In this document: one piece after another, positions 12,966 to 24,213 of the stretch
Position numbering within the stretch: the first letter of the stretch is position 1
Layout of the letters: every line of letters begins with the position of its first letter
From: Chaenocephalus aceratus
Lineage: Eukaryota; Chordata; Actinopteri; Perciformes; Channichthyidae
Direction of reading: 5' to 3'
NCBI GenBank assembly: GCA_023974075.1
Contig: JAMFTG010000225.1
Span: 62,001 to 126,000 of the forward strand
Length of the DNA stretch: 64,000 bases
The notes under the pieces: model-generated
Database searches by the model: none
Told to the model about the DNA's origin: nothing
What the model saw: only the letters and a program-made list of their open reading frames with translations
Made by a program: the position numbers and the translations under genes

Positions 12966-13687
12966 ATATATATTAGGGCGGGACTTTAACGCGTTAATTA
13001 AGATGAATTAATTACACAAAAATTAACGCGTTAAAAAAATTAACGCACTTTAATCGCACTTATTTTTGCACAGCGGAACGTTTCTCACTGGATGAGTTTC
13101 AGGCGTACCGATTATACTGGAGCACCAACTAACGTTCATGACTTCAGCATGGGACTTCAAACAACAACAAACCACGGTGAACAATAGTCAAACATGAACG
13201 AACAAGCTGATGAGACCGCTTTGGTCGGCCCCGTGGATGGGACATTTTGTTTTAAAAAATGGATGGATGGAAGCGTCGATAAGAGCACGGTTGTGTGCAA
13301 ATTATGCAAAAAAGAATTTGCATATCACCGCAGCACGTCAAGCCTAAAGTATCACCTAAATGCAAAGCATGTAGCAGCTAGCATGGACGTTAGCCCGACT
13401 CCGAGTGCAAGGAACCACACCCTGACCCAACCCACACTCAACCAGACGACTGGTTTCAGGGCCAGGATAAGTAAGTCCACGTCTGAGAAAATAACCAACT
13501 CCCTGGCTCACTGGATTGCACTCGACTGTAGACCACTTGAGTAACATCCATGTGGAAATGGCTTCTCACTGTTCTCAGGTCAAATATGTATATTTGATTA
13601 AAAATGCGATTAATTTGGATTAATTAATTACAAAGCCTCTAATTAATAGATTAATTTTTTTAATCGAGTCCCGGCTCTAATATATAT
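12966..13687 (+). mobile_element. BED-finger hAT, internally deleted, copy 1
   Basis: The termini are TAGGGCGGGACTTTAACGCG at 12974 and the inverted GAGTCCCGGCTCTA ending at 13679, with an ATATATAT duplication on both sides. An open frame at 13194-13544 encodes a BED-type zinc finger: the cysteine pair in VCKLCKKEF and the histidine pair in YHLNAKH. A short piece of the hAT transposase follows (SEKITNSLAHWIALD) and then stops. The RNase-H-like catalytic core is absent, so this copy is non-autonomous. A second copy lies at 30345-31135 on the other strand. Confidence 0.88.
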
Positions 13688-15035
13688 CTGTTTGTTTAAG
13701 GTGTCCAGGTGATGCAGACAGGCTGGACCAGAGAGTGAGAGACAGAACTGGACTCCTCACAGCAGTGAACTTCAGCACAGGTACAAAGACTCTTTTTTTC
13801 ATACTGTACAAAGAATCAAGAAAGATAGTGGTTTAAATGAATGAAGTATTGACTTGAATACACTGATATACATTCCATTAAACAATACTAAATACTAGAT
13901 CACCTACCATCACTTAAGTTGAGGGTTTATTCCATGCAAAAGGTTACATTAGGATATTTAGCAATAATGACTTTGTCAGCTTTCTAATGTAATGTATTGA
14001 AGGCAAAGATATTTAACACAGTGAGAACTGCTAATATTTATCTCTCAATATTGTCTGAAAAAAACGTGGTAAAAGTGATTCTTTCAGTGAGACAACAGAG
14101 CAAGCTTCTACAGTTGCACTACGTTTTGGTAACAGTTACATATTATTTTGATAATAACATATATTCAATGTTGATGAACTTCATACTGTTCATTCATAAT
14201 CTGATCGTCTTTGTAGCTCACTGTTAAAATAAATAAAAAACATTACAATTACAAAATAATGATATCTACAGCCCTCTAAACACACAAACACACCGCTTTC
14301 ATAAAATAACACACTTGTTCTGCAATAATATGTTTTATGTTTCCTGTCCATTTTTGTTAGGAAAGGACATGCCTGAAAGACACGACATCGTCTCCTTCTC
14401 TGAGGGTCAAGAAGAACATCCAAGAGGATCATTAAAAGCTGATGTTATGAGATTTAAGACCAGTACAGGACATTCACTAAAGAAACTACTTTTATTGTAA
14501 AAAACAGTCAGCTGATTGAATGCAGCTATTTCCACATCTACACTCCATCCGCTGATTTATTTCTATTCGCCTCACTTTATGAGCTTCACATCACTTGTGC
14601 CTTGGACCGCAGAGTTTGCAACGTCACAAATAAATGGGGCCAATCTTCAGTCAGATATGATGTGTAATCTAACACTTTCAGTAAGAATAATGGACAAAAG
14701 GAATACAATACAATTTATTGAAATGTGAACCAAAAGTTAATCAAATGTTTTAAATAAAAAGCACACATGGACAGAAGGTGTAAACCTATTAAGGTATAAG
14801 TAAACACATTTAGTCAAATAACGTGACAGACTAGGCCTGTGCATTGGTATCAGCTTTTGCCCAGCATGGGCTCCTCCATCAGCCCTGGTCCTCCTCGCTG
14901 AGGAAAGACCTCAGTCCTCTCCCAAACCGACAGACGGACGTCCATCACACGAGTCTCAGCCGCTCTCTGGACACCACGCTGTCTCAATATCCGTCCACAC
15001 TGAATAGAGAGGGGGAAGAATGAAAATAATAAATG
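13688..15035. other. Unassigned region with two exon-like stretches
   Basis: A stretch at about 13701-13781 (reading CPGDADRLDQRVRDRTGLL) follows an AAG acceptor and ends at CACAG/GTACAA. A second at 14361-14500 follows TTGTTAG and reads GKDMPERHDIVSFSEGQEEH to a stop. They could be two exons of an old transposon ORF or a pseudogene; I recognise neither. Otherwise the region is AT-rich with no further signal. Confidence 0.25.
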
Positions 15036-16232
15036 CTTTAGACACAGTGGTTCCGAAACTTTTTGTGCCCAAGGCACCAAAGGACAGTAAAAATCTCAAG
15101 GCACACCTATTGTGCAAAATAGCCCTTATAACACGTGTTATACACTCATATCATGTAAAATATCTGTAATGTGCATAATTATTTACTAATGCCAAATAAA
15201 ATGTGACAAAGCCAACTATATTACCATGAAATATTTATTAATGAAATATTTCAGAAATTAATTTGAAACTTTATCAAATTATGCTTCAATCAAAAAAGCA
15301 ACACACTCATTTAAACCAGGACAGGGTCACACAATAAAAATGAGGCAAAGGAAACTCAGCAGAAATTCAGCACAGAGAACTGTCAATGCAAGGAAGCTGC
15401 ATTGTCCATGGTCCTGAACTACAAATTATAAATGTAACATTTCAGCAATCAGCATTGAAACATGTGCTATTGTAAATATTTTTGCCGACTTACAAATTAG
15501 TGAGATACATGTGCCTGTCGGGGCGCGCAGAATTTTTTTAATCTTTGGTGGCACTGAGGAGAGGGCCACTCGCAAGGCCTGTTCAACAGAGAGCCGTGGC
15601 CTCCTGCTGTTCTTCATGTAAACCAGAGTAGAGAACGCGTTACTTTACTCGCCCGAGCAAGTACGAACTGTGCATGCGTGAGTGGCAATAACTTTCCTTA
15701 CAAGCAGGCGGCGGTAGTGTGTATTTGTCATTCAAACACAGGCAACAGCCGGAAAGACAGAGAAGAAGAACAGACTACGTGATAAACAAACAACAAATAG
15801 CGTGTGCGTTAGCTTCACCTTAGCATGTGTTCTTTGCAGGTGCTTGTTGAGGTTTGACCATAGGGTTTGACGTGGTGTTTACAGCAGGGGATAACAGCTT
15901 CTGGCCTGGACACATTTTGCACCTCACCGTCACATTCCTGTCTATTCTTCGGACGACTCAAAGTAACGGGCATACCTCCACCACTCGAAAGTTATCGCTG
16001 ACTCAGCCATGTTATGCAGCACTGCACGTGGAGATGTGGACGCGCAAGTCGCGCAGATTACGTACATATAACCTACAAAGTACTGATATAGTAAAATTAA
16101 ATAATTTTTTTTGTGTATTATATTGCAATAATAATGTATGGTGGTCACAAAATCCCCACGGCACACCCGGAACTTGCCTCACGGCACACCAGTGTTGCCG
16201 CGGCACACCGTTTGGGAACCACTGCTTTAGAC
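15036..16232. mobile_element. hAT element, CAGTGGTTCC type, 1.2 kb
   Basis: The left end is ACAGTGGTTCCGAAACTTTT at 15044 and the right end GTTTGGGAACCACTG at 16224. The exact 8-bp duplication CTTTAGAC lies at 15036-15043 and 16225-16232. Subterminal GGCACAC motifs occur on both sides. There is no transposase, so it is a non-autonomous copy. Confidence 0.9.
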
Positions 16233-17340
16233 AATAAGAAACATAAGTTGACTGTTGAGTTGCTCAGTTTTTTTAGATTGTCAATACTATTACTGTATAA
16301 CTAATATCTCAGGTTAAGAGGCACATTCAAATAAAGATTGGTCTTTAAATACATTTTGTCTTTTGAATTGTTTTGTCTAAAGTCAAGGATCTAGAACTGG
16401 TACTTAGTTTGAATTGATACAGTCTGGTTATTATGCTGTTTGGAGGAGGCCTCACAGGTAAGAGCACTAACTAACTAACTAACCATCACATGCACCTGAG
16501 CTTGACTTACATGTATTAAACGTATAGTTAGTGATATCAAAATATAAATAACTAATATCATTGCAAACATTAATATTTGCTTGATTCCAGTGTTGAATTA
16601 GCACAGTTTGCATACAAACGTCAAGGGGTTTTAAGATTCTGTAGTATTATGCTAAAAACTCAATAACTTAGATTATTATTATAGTTCTGCTGAATAGTTT
16701 CAAGGCCGCTTACCTTAGAAACGTAAAAATGTAATGGCAGCGTGCAGATGGGGAGCATGTTAGCTTAGCTTGGTAGCTTCAGCTAGCTCTGGAACTTCCA
16801 GCTCGGAGGCAGCAGGTCCCGCCTCGGCTCCGCCTCTTTGCCCTTATTTGGAGCAGGCTGGAGAAGGCGGGAGTTGAACTCTGACGTCACTGTTGAGCCG
16901 TTAGTGGCCGACTCCGCCCACTAAGGGCTTCACGGCAACTCTGCAGAATCCTATGGGTGACGTCACGGACCCTACGTCCATTATATATACAGTCTATGAT
17001 TGTCATTCACATATTTATACATTTTGCTCTCGTGTACATTCATTCAATGTTTACATTTAAAATTATAAATAATATATGCATGTCTGAAGACAATATATGT
17101 ATGCAAGAGAAGAAACGGAAGGAGTATGGTTGAAACGGAAGGCAGTCATTATCGCGCTGTGATTGGCTCAGAAGGTCGAGAGGGGGCGGGCTCATGTTCA
17201 GAACTTCGGATTCAAATCAACACGATGGAGGGAGATGAATCCGTGTAATCTACGGACCATTTGTTTTTCTTTATTCAACAAGTAAACGGAAGAGCGTCTG
17301 CGAAGTGCTTTTGTTTGTTACCTTACTAAATGGTCAAATG
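16233..17340. other. AT-rich spacer plus a fish-repeat end
   Basis: 16233-16740 shows nothing identifiable apart from a (CTAA)-like run near 16470. 16750-17000 is the GC-richer end of a dispersed repeat, with GACGTCAC motifs. 17002-17340 has no recognised feature. Confidence 0.4.
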
Positions 17341-17741
17341 TGTGGGGGACACTTCTGTGTAGCAGCAATGCAGTGGGAGTCACCGACTCATGGAGGAGAC
17401 ACGGGAAGAGCAGGAGCTTTGATGTCAAACACTGATGGTTTATTTAGGAGTTTCGGCCGGAGAATTCACATCGCAAGTCACAGCAGCCACGATCTGACCG
17501 CACGGGAGAGTTGCCACGTCAGTTCTGGAGCGTCTCTCTCTCGTCAGCCCATTTAACTGGTTTCACAGAGTAATCAACATATTTGAGAAGATAGCCTAAA
17601 CAGCTGGGAACACTGAGTCACTTGCATCTGACACTTATTGCCTCGAAGATTTCACACCCTGGAGTCCACAAACACCGAGAAGGAAGCGTCCCAGTGCACC
17701 CACAACAATAAACTATCTGTGACCGAGGGTTGCCCGGTCAC
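17341..17741 (+). mobile_element. Candidate solo LTR
   Basis: The segment starts TGTGGGGGACAC and ends CCCGGTCACA (TG...CA termini with a TGTG/CACA inverted repeat). An AATAAA lies about 35 bases before the end. The flanks are CAAATG and GAAATG, a near-match of 5-6 bp. A short internal stretch (AACACTGATGGTTTATTT) recurs at about 48504. No internal retroelement genes are adjacent, so if real it is a solo LTR. Confidence 0.4.
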
Positions 17742-17889
17742 AGAAATGGGAACAACAACATCATGGCTGAAGCAGCATATCTCCTTAAGCAGATAGCATA
17801 CGTCAGGGTTGGCATGCACATCATATCTAAGGAGTCTAGGACAATTATTTCCCTAACAACATTGTCATTGAAGCAGGGGGGGGGGGGGT

Positions 17890-18735
17890 GAAACACACGG
17901 ATGTAATTTGTTGAGTGGCCTCTCAGTTCAACTATGCATTTGTATACAGTAGCTCACCTACGATCTTTCTGGATCATTTTGCATTATAAGCCCCTAATGA
18001 ACTTTTGAGTGATGCCCGATACATTTGCCTGGCATGTATCCTTGATGTTCTTATCAAAATAGTGTTGAATTTCGAGGTATCTATAGAAATCCTGCTGGGC
18101 AAGGCCATATCTTTCTGACATCGTTTTAAAATCTATAAATTCTTGATTATCAACCAACACACAAAGTGCTGTAATTCCTTGCCTCAACCATTGAATGAAC
18201 CTCGTGTCATTAACAGCTGGTTGAAAATCTGGGTCGTGAGTCGGCCACATTAAGATTCGTATTTATTTTTGAATGTTGAGTTGTTTCATTTGCCGGACCA
18301 GATCTCCAGAGAAAACCGAACCCACCGACTCGGGATTTCATATTGTTTAGCAGCTAGTGGGCATCCTAGCAAACTCTGTAAGGGCCTGTCTAGCATTGAC
18401 AGCTCCATGTGTTTCCATTTTGCAAAAATATTCTTTATTACACCAGAGCATCAGTGGCCGCTTTACGGTTGGGTAAGCCCATCCCTCCGCTTTGCTTTGG
18501 CAGCTGTAGAGTTTTGTATCTCACCCGAGGGGGTTTGCCTTCCATATTAATCGTGATATCACTTTGTCCCATTCTCTAAATGTAGTATCCGGAATAAGAA
18601 TGGGTAATGACATAAACAAGTAAAGAAGTCTGGGTAATATATTTTGTTTTTACTGACATAATTGTGTTTCCAAGATCCAGGGGCAAAGAGGCCCATCTAT
18701 CTAGATCCTCTCTTATCTGTGAATCTCTATGTTCA
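17890..18735 (-). mobile_element. L1 LINE, 3' part of ORF2
   Basis: On the minus strand this reads the C-terminal L1 ORF2 region: LDRWASLPLDLGNTIMSVK near 18700, then PILIPDTTFREWDKVISRLI and KTLQLPKQSGGMGLP, then FIQWLRQGITAL and FKTMSERYGL (about 18200-18110). It continues the L1 whose 5' half is at 20465-22100. The reverse-transcriptase core between them is missing, and Tc1 and other LINE fragments occupy the junction. Confidence 0.75.
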
Positions 18736-18736
18736 T

Positions 18737-18985
18737 ACACTGAACAAAAATATAAATGCAACACTTTGTTTTTGCTCCCATTTTTCATGAATGAACTCAA
18801 AGATCTAAAACATTTTCTATTTCACAAAATAACCATTTCTCTCTGAAAAAGTCTGTGATAGTGAGCACTTCTCCTTTGCCGAGATAATCCATCCCACCTC
18901 ACAGGTGTGGCATATCAAGATGCTGATTAGACAGCATGATTATTGCACAGGTGTGCCTTAGGCTGGCCACAATAAAAGCTTTCCT
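18737..18985 (+). mobile_element. Tc1/mariner 5' terminal fragment
   Basis: CACTGAACAAAAATATAAATGCAACACTTT is the hallmark terminus of a common fish Tc1-like family. It is followed by its typical leader (CCTCACAGGTGTGGCATATC, GCACAGGTGTGCCTTAGGCT). It is cut at about 18985 before any transposase sequence, so only the 5' end is present. Confidence 0.75.
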
Positions 18986-18999
18986 CCCTAAGACAGTCC

Positions 19000-20159
19000 T
19001 AGCACTTGGCACATTTAATAAAACCACAGCCTGCGATCTCAGGCAATAAGTACTTTCAATTCGCCGAGAGATCAGGGAGAGATATAAGATGGTAGTTTAT
19101 CCAACATGGCTTTGTAAATGAACATGTACCAGTGACTGAGCCTCCGTACAGTTAGTGAAGGCAAAACCGCCTTGGTATACAGTGTGATGCGTAAGCGCTT
19201 TACAATTTGTCAAAAATCTCAGAGCGCTGTGATACGCAGCATCTAACTTGACCAGGCAATGGGCAGGTGCATTCATATACATCAGATCACCAGAGTCCAG
19301 CACAGGTCAAAGGTCACAGAGCCTTTTCCTGGCCTCAAGCGAGAAACAGGACTTGTTCCTGTAGAAGAAACCTAGCCTGACCCTCAGCTTTTTAAGCAGG
19401 TTATTGATATGAAGTTTAAAAGAGAGACAATCATCAAGCCAGATACCAAGGTATTTGTAACAGGCAACCACTTCAAGTTTTATTCCTTGCGTAGTTACAA
19501 TATCTAAAACAGGCTCTGGTGTCTTTTTAGCTTTAGAAAGAGCGTTACCTTGGTTTTATCCACATTTAGAAGAAGCTTTAGTTCAGAGAGCTGAGTCTGA
19601 ATAGTGTTAAAAACAGCCTGTAATTTAACAGCAGCCTCTTTAATGGAGGGACCTGCACAGAACATCACAGTATCATCCGCATAAAAATGTAAAGTAGCTT
19701 CATCCACATTTTCACCTAAACTGTTGATGTAGATGGAGAATAAAAGTGGACCTGAAACAGAACCTTGAGGAACACCATTAGCAATGTTTAACCACTCAGA
19801 AGACAGTCCATCAAAGTGAACACATTGGGACCTTTCAGAGAGGTAGTTCTCAAACCACCCACTGCAAGGCTGGACATGCCTATACTGAGTAGCCTCTGCT
19901 TTAAGATGCGATAATCGATGGTGTCAAACGCTTCGGACAGGTCAATAAACAGAGCTGCACAACTCTGCTTATTATCTAAGATACTCTCCACATCGTTCAC
20001 ACGTTCATCGTGGCAGTGATGGTGCTGCGCTGCTTTCTGAAGCCTGACTGATGCTTAGACAGGATGTCATTTGTACATAAAACACCTTTACCTGTTCACT
20101 CACTAGGCGTTCAAGAACCTTAGCCAGAACTGACCACTTAGAGATGGGCCTATAGTTAT
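19000..20159 (-). mobile_element. LINE C, reverse-transcriptase fragment
   Basis: On the minus strand it starts at NNYRPISKWSVLAKVLERL (about 20158-20100) and passes through CAALFIDLSEAFDTIDYRIL, FYADDTVMFCAGPS (about 19690-19650) and LKLLLNVDKTKV to a C-terminal region near 19100. Several frame breaks are present. It lies within the gap of the L1. Confidence 0.8.
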
Positions 20160-20460
20160 TTAATAAGGTTGGTTTTATCCACATTTAAAAGAAGCTTTAG
20201 TTCAGAGAGCTGAGTCTGAATAATGTTAAAAACAGCCTGTAATTTAACAACAGCCTCGTTAATCGAGGGACCTGCACAGAACATCACGGTATCGTCCGCA
20301 TAGAAATGTAAGGTAGCTCCTTCGACATTTTCACCTAAACTATTAATATAGATAGAGAATAATAGCGTGTTATTTATTATTTGCATGTACAGCACTTTGG
20401 CTCGACCAAAAATCGTTTTTAAAATGTGCTATATAAATAAAACCTGATTTGATTTGAGAA
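20160..20460. mobile_element. LINE D, short copy with 5' inversion
   Basis: 20160-20364 is minus-strand RT sequence (FYADDTVMFCAGPSINEA), a near-duplicate of LINE C 19545-19755. From about 20365 the orientation flips: GCACTTTGGCT, AATGTGCTATATAAATAAAA and a TGATT repeat tail form a + strand LINE 3' end. An inverted 5' piece joined to a forward 3' end is the usual product of twin-primed LINE integration. Confidence 0.65.
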
Positions 20461-20464
20461 AGCT

Positions 20465-22100
20465 TTTATGAAATATTGGTATTAAATGCTCTCTTAGTGA
20501 TGTATACCACTCTCCTGGAAATACATCTGGAGATTTACATGATTTCAGGGAGGACTCTTCTTCCTTCCCGAGGGAGGGCAGGTCCAATCGGCTCAGAAAC
20601 GCATCAAATCATACTCATCAAATGGTGTGGACAGCGCCTGATAAAATGTCTCAAATGCGTTTTGTATCCCCTCCAACTCACATGTAATCTTTTTAGGAAG
20701 AGGGTCCCTAATTTAATAAACTTTATTTTCAGTTTGCTGTTTCCGCAACCTCCAGCCTATTAACTTAGAGGCCTTAGAGCCTGCCTCATATCTCAGTTTC
20801 GTAAATCTTAGCTTTTTCTCCACCTCATCACAAAATATCTTATCAATTTCTTGTTTAATTGGTCTCATTTGAGTAACTCTGGATCTTTATTCTTACTATG
20901 TAGTTTTTCAAGATCAGAAAGCTGTGTTAGCAAAGTGTCTGGGTTTCATCTTTCTAGCAAAAGCCGTTTCTGATCAAATCCCCCCCCCGCAAAACTGCTT
21001 TTGCTGCATCCCACCGTATCATTGGGCTAACATTTCCGTCAGTATCAGTCATGTATATTTTTAACTTGTTCTTTAATCTTTCCAGGATGTTATTTAGTAC
21101 ACTTATATTTAATCTCCACATTGTTCTCCTAGTTCTACCATCTAAATGTAGTTTTAAGTGTACAGTGGAATGATCTGACAAGTCTCTCTGACTTATTCCA
21201 CATTATTTTACCATGTGCCTCTCAGAACTGTGCATGAATAAATAATCAATCCTTGAATAGACATCATGACGGTTTGAGTAGAACGTGAACTGTCTATCCT
21301 GATTATGAAAGTCTCTCCAAGCATCTATCAAGATGATCACAGATTGAAATTCAATTAAATCAAATACTTTTTTATAGAACGCCCTGTTTCTACCCGGAGG
21401 TGCATACACATTAAGCAGTCACCTCTTTATTATCTAGTCTACCTTTAACCAGAATGAACCTCCCCTCCTTGTCTTTTGTCTCCGACAGAAGTTCAAAGTG
21501 AACCGAATTTGGCATCAAAATAGCCACTCCCCTCTTATGTCCTGTTTCTAAAGATAAATAATAAGTATATCTAAAACCCATTTTTTTTATTTGTTCATGT
21601 TCTTGATCCGTTAAGTGAGTTTCTTGCCAGAATATAATATGGGCCTTTTCCTTTTTTGCCTTTGATATAACTGTACACCTCTTAATACGGCTGGACAAGC
21701 CATTAACAGTCAGGCTGATAACCTTGAGTTCTTTGTCATACATGTGAAACCAGAGTTCCCTTAGACCCTCACTCGTGATCCCCCAAAACAACAAACAACA
21801 ACTATAAACAGTAAGCATTGAACAGCCATAACAGTAAAAAGAAAAAAGGGCTTCCATCAATGAGGTCTTCTCTTGACCTCTTGAGTAGGGGGATGTTCCT
21901 AACTCTAGGTGGCGGGGCCCCCTCGGGAAATGTCTGTGGGTGGCGGTCATTATAACTCAACAAGACTGACTCCCGTAATCCAAAATTAAATAAATAAAAA
22001 AACCTTTGGCCCAGATAATCAGGGGGTGCTCTCTGTGGAGCCTTATCTTGGTTCAGTTTGGGTAGGTGAGAAATACATGAAAAAGTGAAATCCACCTAGA
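20465..22100 (-). mobile_element. L1 LINE, 5' half (endonuclease and linker)
   Basis: The minus strand encodes the L1 ORF2 endonuclease: VISLTVNGLSSRIKR (about 21715-21670), IIFWQETHLTDQE, KRGVAILMP, then DFHNQDRQFTFYSNRHDVYS and SRIDYLFM (about 21330-21240). DHSTVHLKL is near 21170. The linker before RT (20950-20600) is full of stops. The element lost its RT core and lies in two blocks around later insertions. Confidence 0.8.
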
Positions 22101-22496
22101 AATGTTCAGCCTACCGTCACCGTCCTGTTTCCGATGGAGAAGATGCAAAGCGATTGAATGTTACGATGAGGTGAATTAACAGTCCTTAGCATCCGTTTCA
22201 GGCGGTCGTTGAAATCCACGGAGCTTGACCCGGGCCCGTTGCTGGTACTGCTCTCTGTCTCTGCGTCGTGTGTTTTCCGCCCTTTCCCAGCCGGAGCTCA
22301 GCCGCCTCACTCCTCTCGGTCTGCCTTCAGGTGTCGGTGGAATCCCTTTGCTCGTAAATCCTCGGCGGCCTGGTCCGCACTCTCATATGTGACTGTCCCC
22401 GAGTCCAAAAAACGACGCCATTTCTCCTAGCTTAGGCTTAGCCTCGTGGCCGCAGCTTGCATCTTCCACGTCCGTGTCCTTCTCATTGCTTCTCAA
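22101..22496. other. Unassigned, GC-richer stretch
   Basis: This lies between the L1 5' end and the TTAA-ended element. No open frame, splice pattern or repeat end is convincing. It could hold part of the L1 5' UTR or an upstream exon of the acetyltransferase gene. Confidence 0.3.
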
Positions 22497-23935
22497 CCTG
22501 TCAAGCCCCAAAATCACAACATCTGTAAGAAACTGCGTCTGAGGGCTTCTTAACATTTAAAAACCTATTATTGTGTCATACCCACTTAATGGGAAGAAAC
22601 TCAGCTTTCAGACAATATTAACCATTTTTAGCAAAACGAAACATAAGGGTAATAACAAAGGATCTGAATTAGCCCTGAGCGAAAAAATGCTAACACACTT
22701 AGCACAGAGCTCACATTAAAATACCCTTATTACTTATCGTATCTGCACAAACAAGGTATCGATTAGCAAACTGAGATTCCACAGATTATACAGGTATTAG
22801 TATCATTACTGACCGATCCGAACTCGCGACATGAGAAGCTAACAAAGACATCACACCACGTAGCATTAGGTAGCCAACACGGCAATCATTACCTTTGTTG
22901 TTTTCTGATCAAAAGTTTTCTTCAATGGCATTAAAACGATAAAAACGCTTCTGAAGGTTAATCCATAGGTTAATCCAATGTTTCTGTGTCACTTTGAAAT
23001 TATTACTGATAATCCATCAGCAATAAACCTAGTTTTCAGTTTTCAGATTTCAGAGCGTAATAATAATAATAATAATAAATGATATTTATATAGCGCCTTT
23101 CAAGGGACCCAAGGTCGCTGTACATGGTGGACAAACAAAACAAACAGATCAACGGGCAAACCAAAGAAATAAATAAAGGAGCTGGGGGACCAGAAAAGGG
23201 CGAGGGCCCGAAGGCCAGGGTGAACAGGTGTGTTTTTAGCGATGATTTGAAGATGTCCAGGAAGGCAGCATTACGGATCTCGGCAGGAAGTGCATTCCAG
23301 AGGGTGGGAGGGTGGGGGCCGTAGCACTGAATGCCCTGTCACCAACAGTTCGGAGGCGAGAGCGGGGGATGGAGAGCAGGCCCATGTCTGAGGACCGCAG
23401 ACTCCGAGAAGGGGTGTAGGGATGGAGGAGGTCTGATAAGTACTGGGGGGCGAGGGAATGGAAGGACTTGTACGTGAGGATGAGTGTCAAAATCCAGTAA
23501 GGGGGGCCAGAGATATGGAAAATCCACCCAAATGGACCCAGAAGAGGGTTTTTTTGTGCTAAATCTGTCTAAAAACGTCAAATGTCACTTGTTTTGCATC
23601 AATCTTGATCCAGGGTACTTATTATATGTTGTACTTTGGATTCCTAAAGCTTTTAGTTTACCTTACCATCATCCAAGGGTAGTTTTCACTATAAGTACAA
23701 AATATGTTTTGGACGGACACTATAATTTACAGTTTTTTACCATGTTCAATCTGAATTTTCTTTAAAATAAAAAACATCTATATTGATTCTGAGTTTTCTA
23801 CATCCAACTCACAGGTTTATCATTACTTTGAGAAAAAAGATTATTAATTTACCCCTTTTAGAAGATATGGTCATTTGTTCTGGGAATGTCATTTTCGAGC
23901 CTGAGACCTGATAAACAGGCTCGGGGCTGAACAGG
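22497..23935. mobile_element. TTAA-ended non-autonomous element, copy 1
   Basis: The left end CCTGTCAAGCCCC matches the inverted right end (GGGGCTGAACAGG). The right flank is TTAA; the left flank is TCAA, one base off. The interior matches copy 2 (29402-31312) over nearly its whole length; shared landmarks are GAGGGCTTCTTAACATTTA, AACTCAGCTTTCAGACAATA and ATGGAAAATCCACCCAAAT. A LINE fragment (23056-23489) interrupts it. TTAA target and short inverted ends suggest a piggyBac-type MITE (inference). The right end lies only 52 bases before the first coding exon of the acetyltransferase gene. Confidence 0.75.
23056..23489 (-). mobile_element. LINE 3' fragment inside the TTAA element
   Basis: The minus strand reads LAPQYLSDLLHPYTPSRSLR, DMGLLSIPRSRLRTVGDRAF and SATAPTL, the conserved C-terminal end of fish L2-like LINEs. 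The 3' UTR (GCGCTATATAAATATCA) ends in a TTA-repeat tail at 23059-23078. It is 5' truncated, and copy 2 of the host element lacks it, so it is a later insertion. Confidence 0.8.
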
Positions 23936-23987
23936 TTAAGAAAATAACTAACCATAATAACCTCTCCCCCACTTTGTATCTCATCAG

Positions 23988-24213
23988 TTATTTCAAGAGG
24001 AAGATTGTCACCAGCCTGACCATGCTCCAGCTCCCAGAGGCCCCGTCCCAGGATGGCCTTCAGTTTTCTGGGGCCACTGAGGAGGACTTTGATGAGATCA
24101 TGGGCATGAGCCAGGGTATACATGGAGGTCTCGACTACCTGCCCACGAGATACATGGACTGGCTACAGGAGACCAACCGCACCGTCATAGTGGCCCGCAA
24201 ACAGGGAAAAGTA
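23988..24213 (+). other. hisat: hisat exon with 5' UTR and start codon
   Basis: The acceptor is CTCTCCCCCACTTTGTATCTCATCAG, a good pyrimidine tract ending at 23987. The first 34 bases are untranslated, then the ATG at 24022. The exon ends AAAGTA with donor GTAAGT at 24214. The pyrimidine tract lies just 3' of the TTAA element copy 1, so transcripts must splice over that element. Confidence 0.8.

Larger units (their letters stand above)
12418..17001. mobile_element. Possible 4.6-kb element bounded by a 21-bp inverted repeat
   Basis: AATCATAGACTGTATATATA begins at 12418, and its exact inverted match ends at 17001 (core CATAGACTGTATATATAA at 12421-12438 and 16981-16998). The right arm is preceded by a fish-repeat segment ending GACCCTACGTCCATTATATA. 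The interior holds two dated insertions (12966-13687 and 15036-16232) and two exon-like stretches. Whether the two arms belong to one element or to two unrelated copies is not settled. Confidence 0.4.

Noticed and set aside
13194..13544. Domesticated ZBED-type host gene
   Set aside because: The frame lies between hAT ends with an 8-bp duplication and stops before the catalytic region; a second copy is broken.
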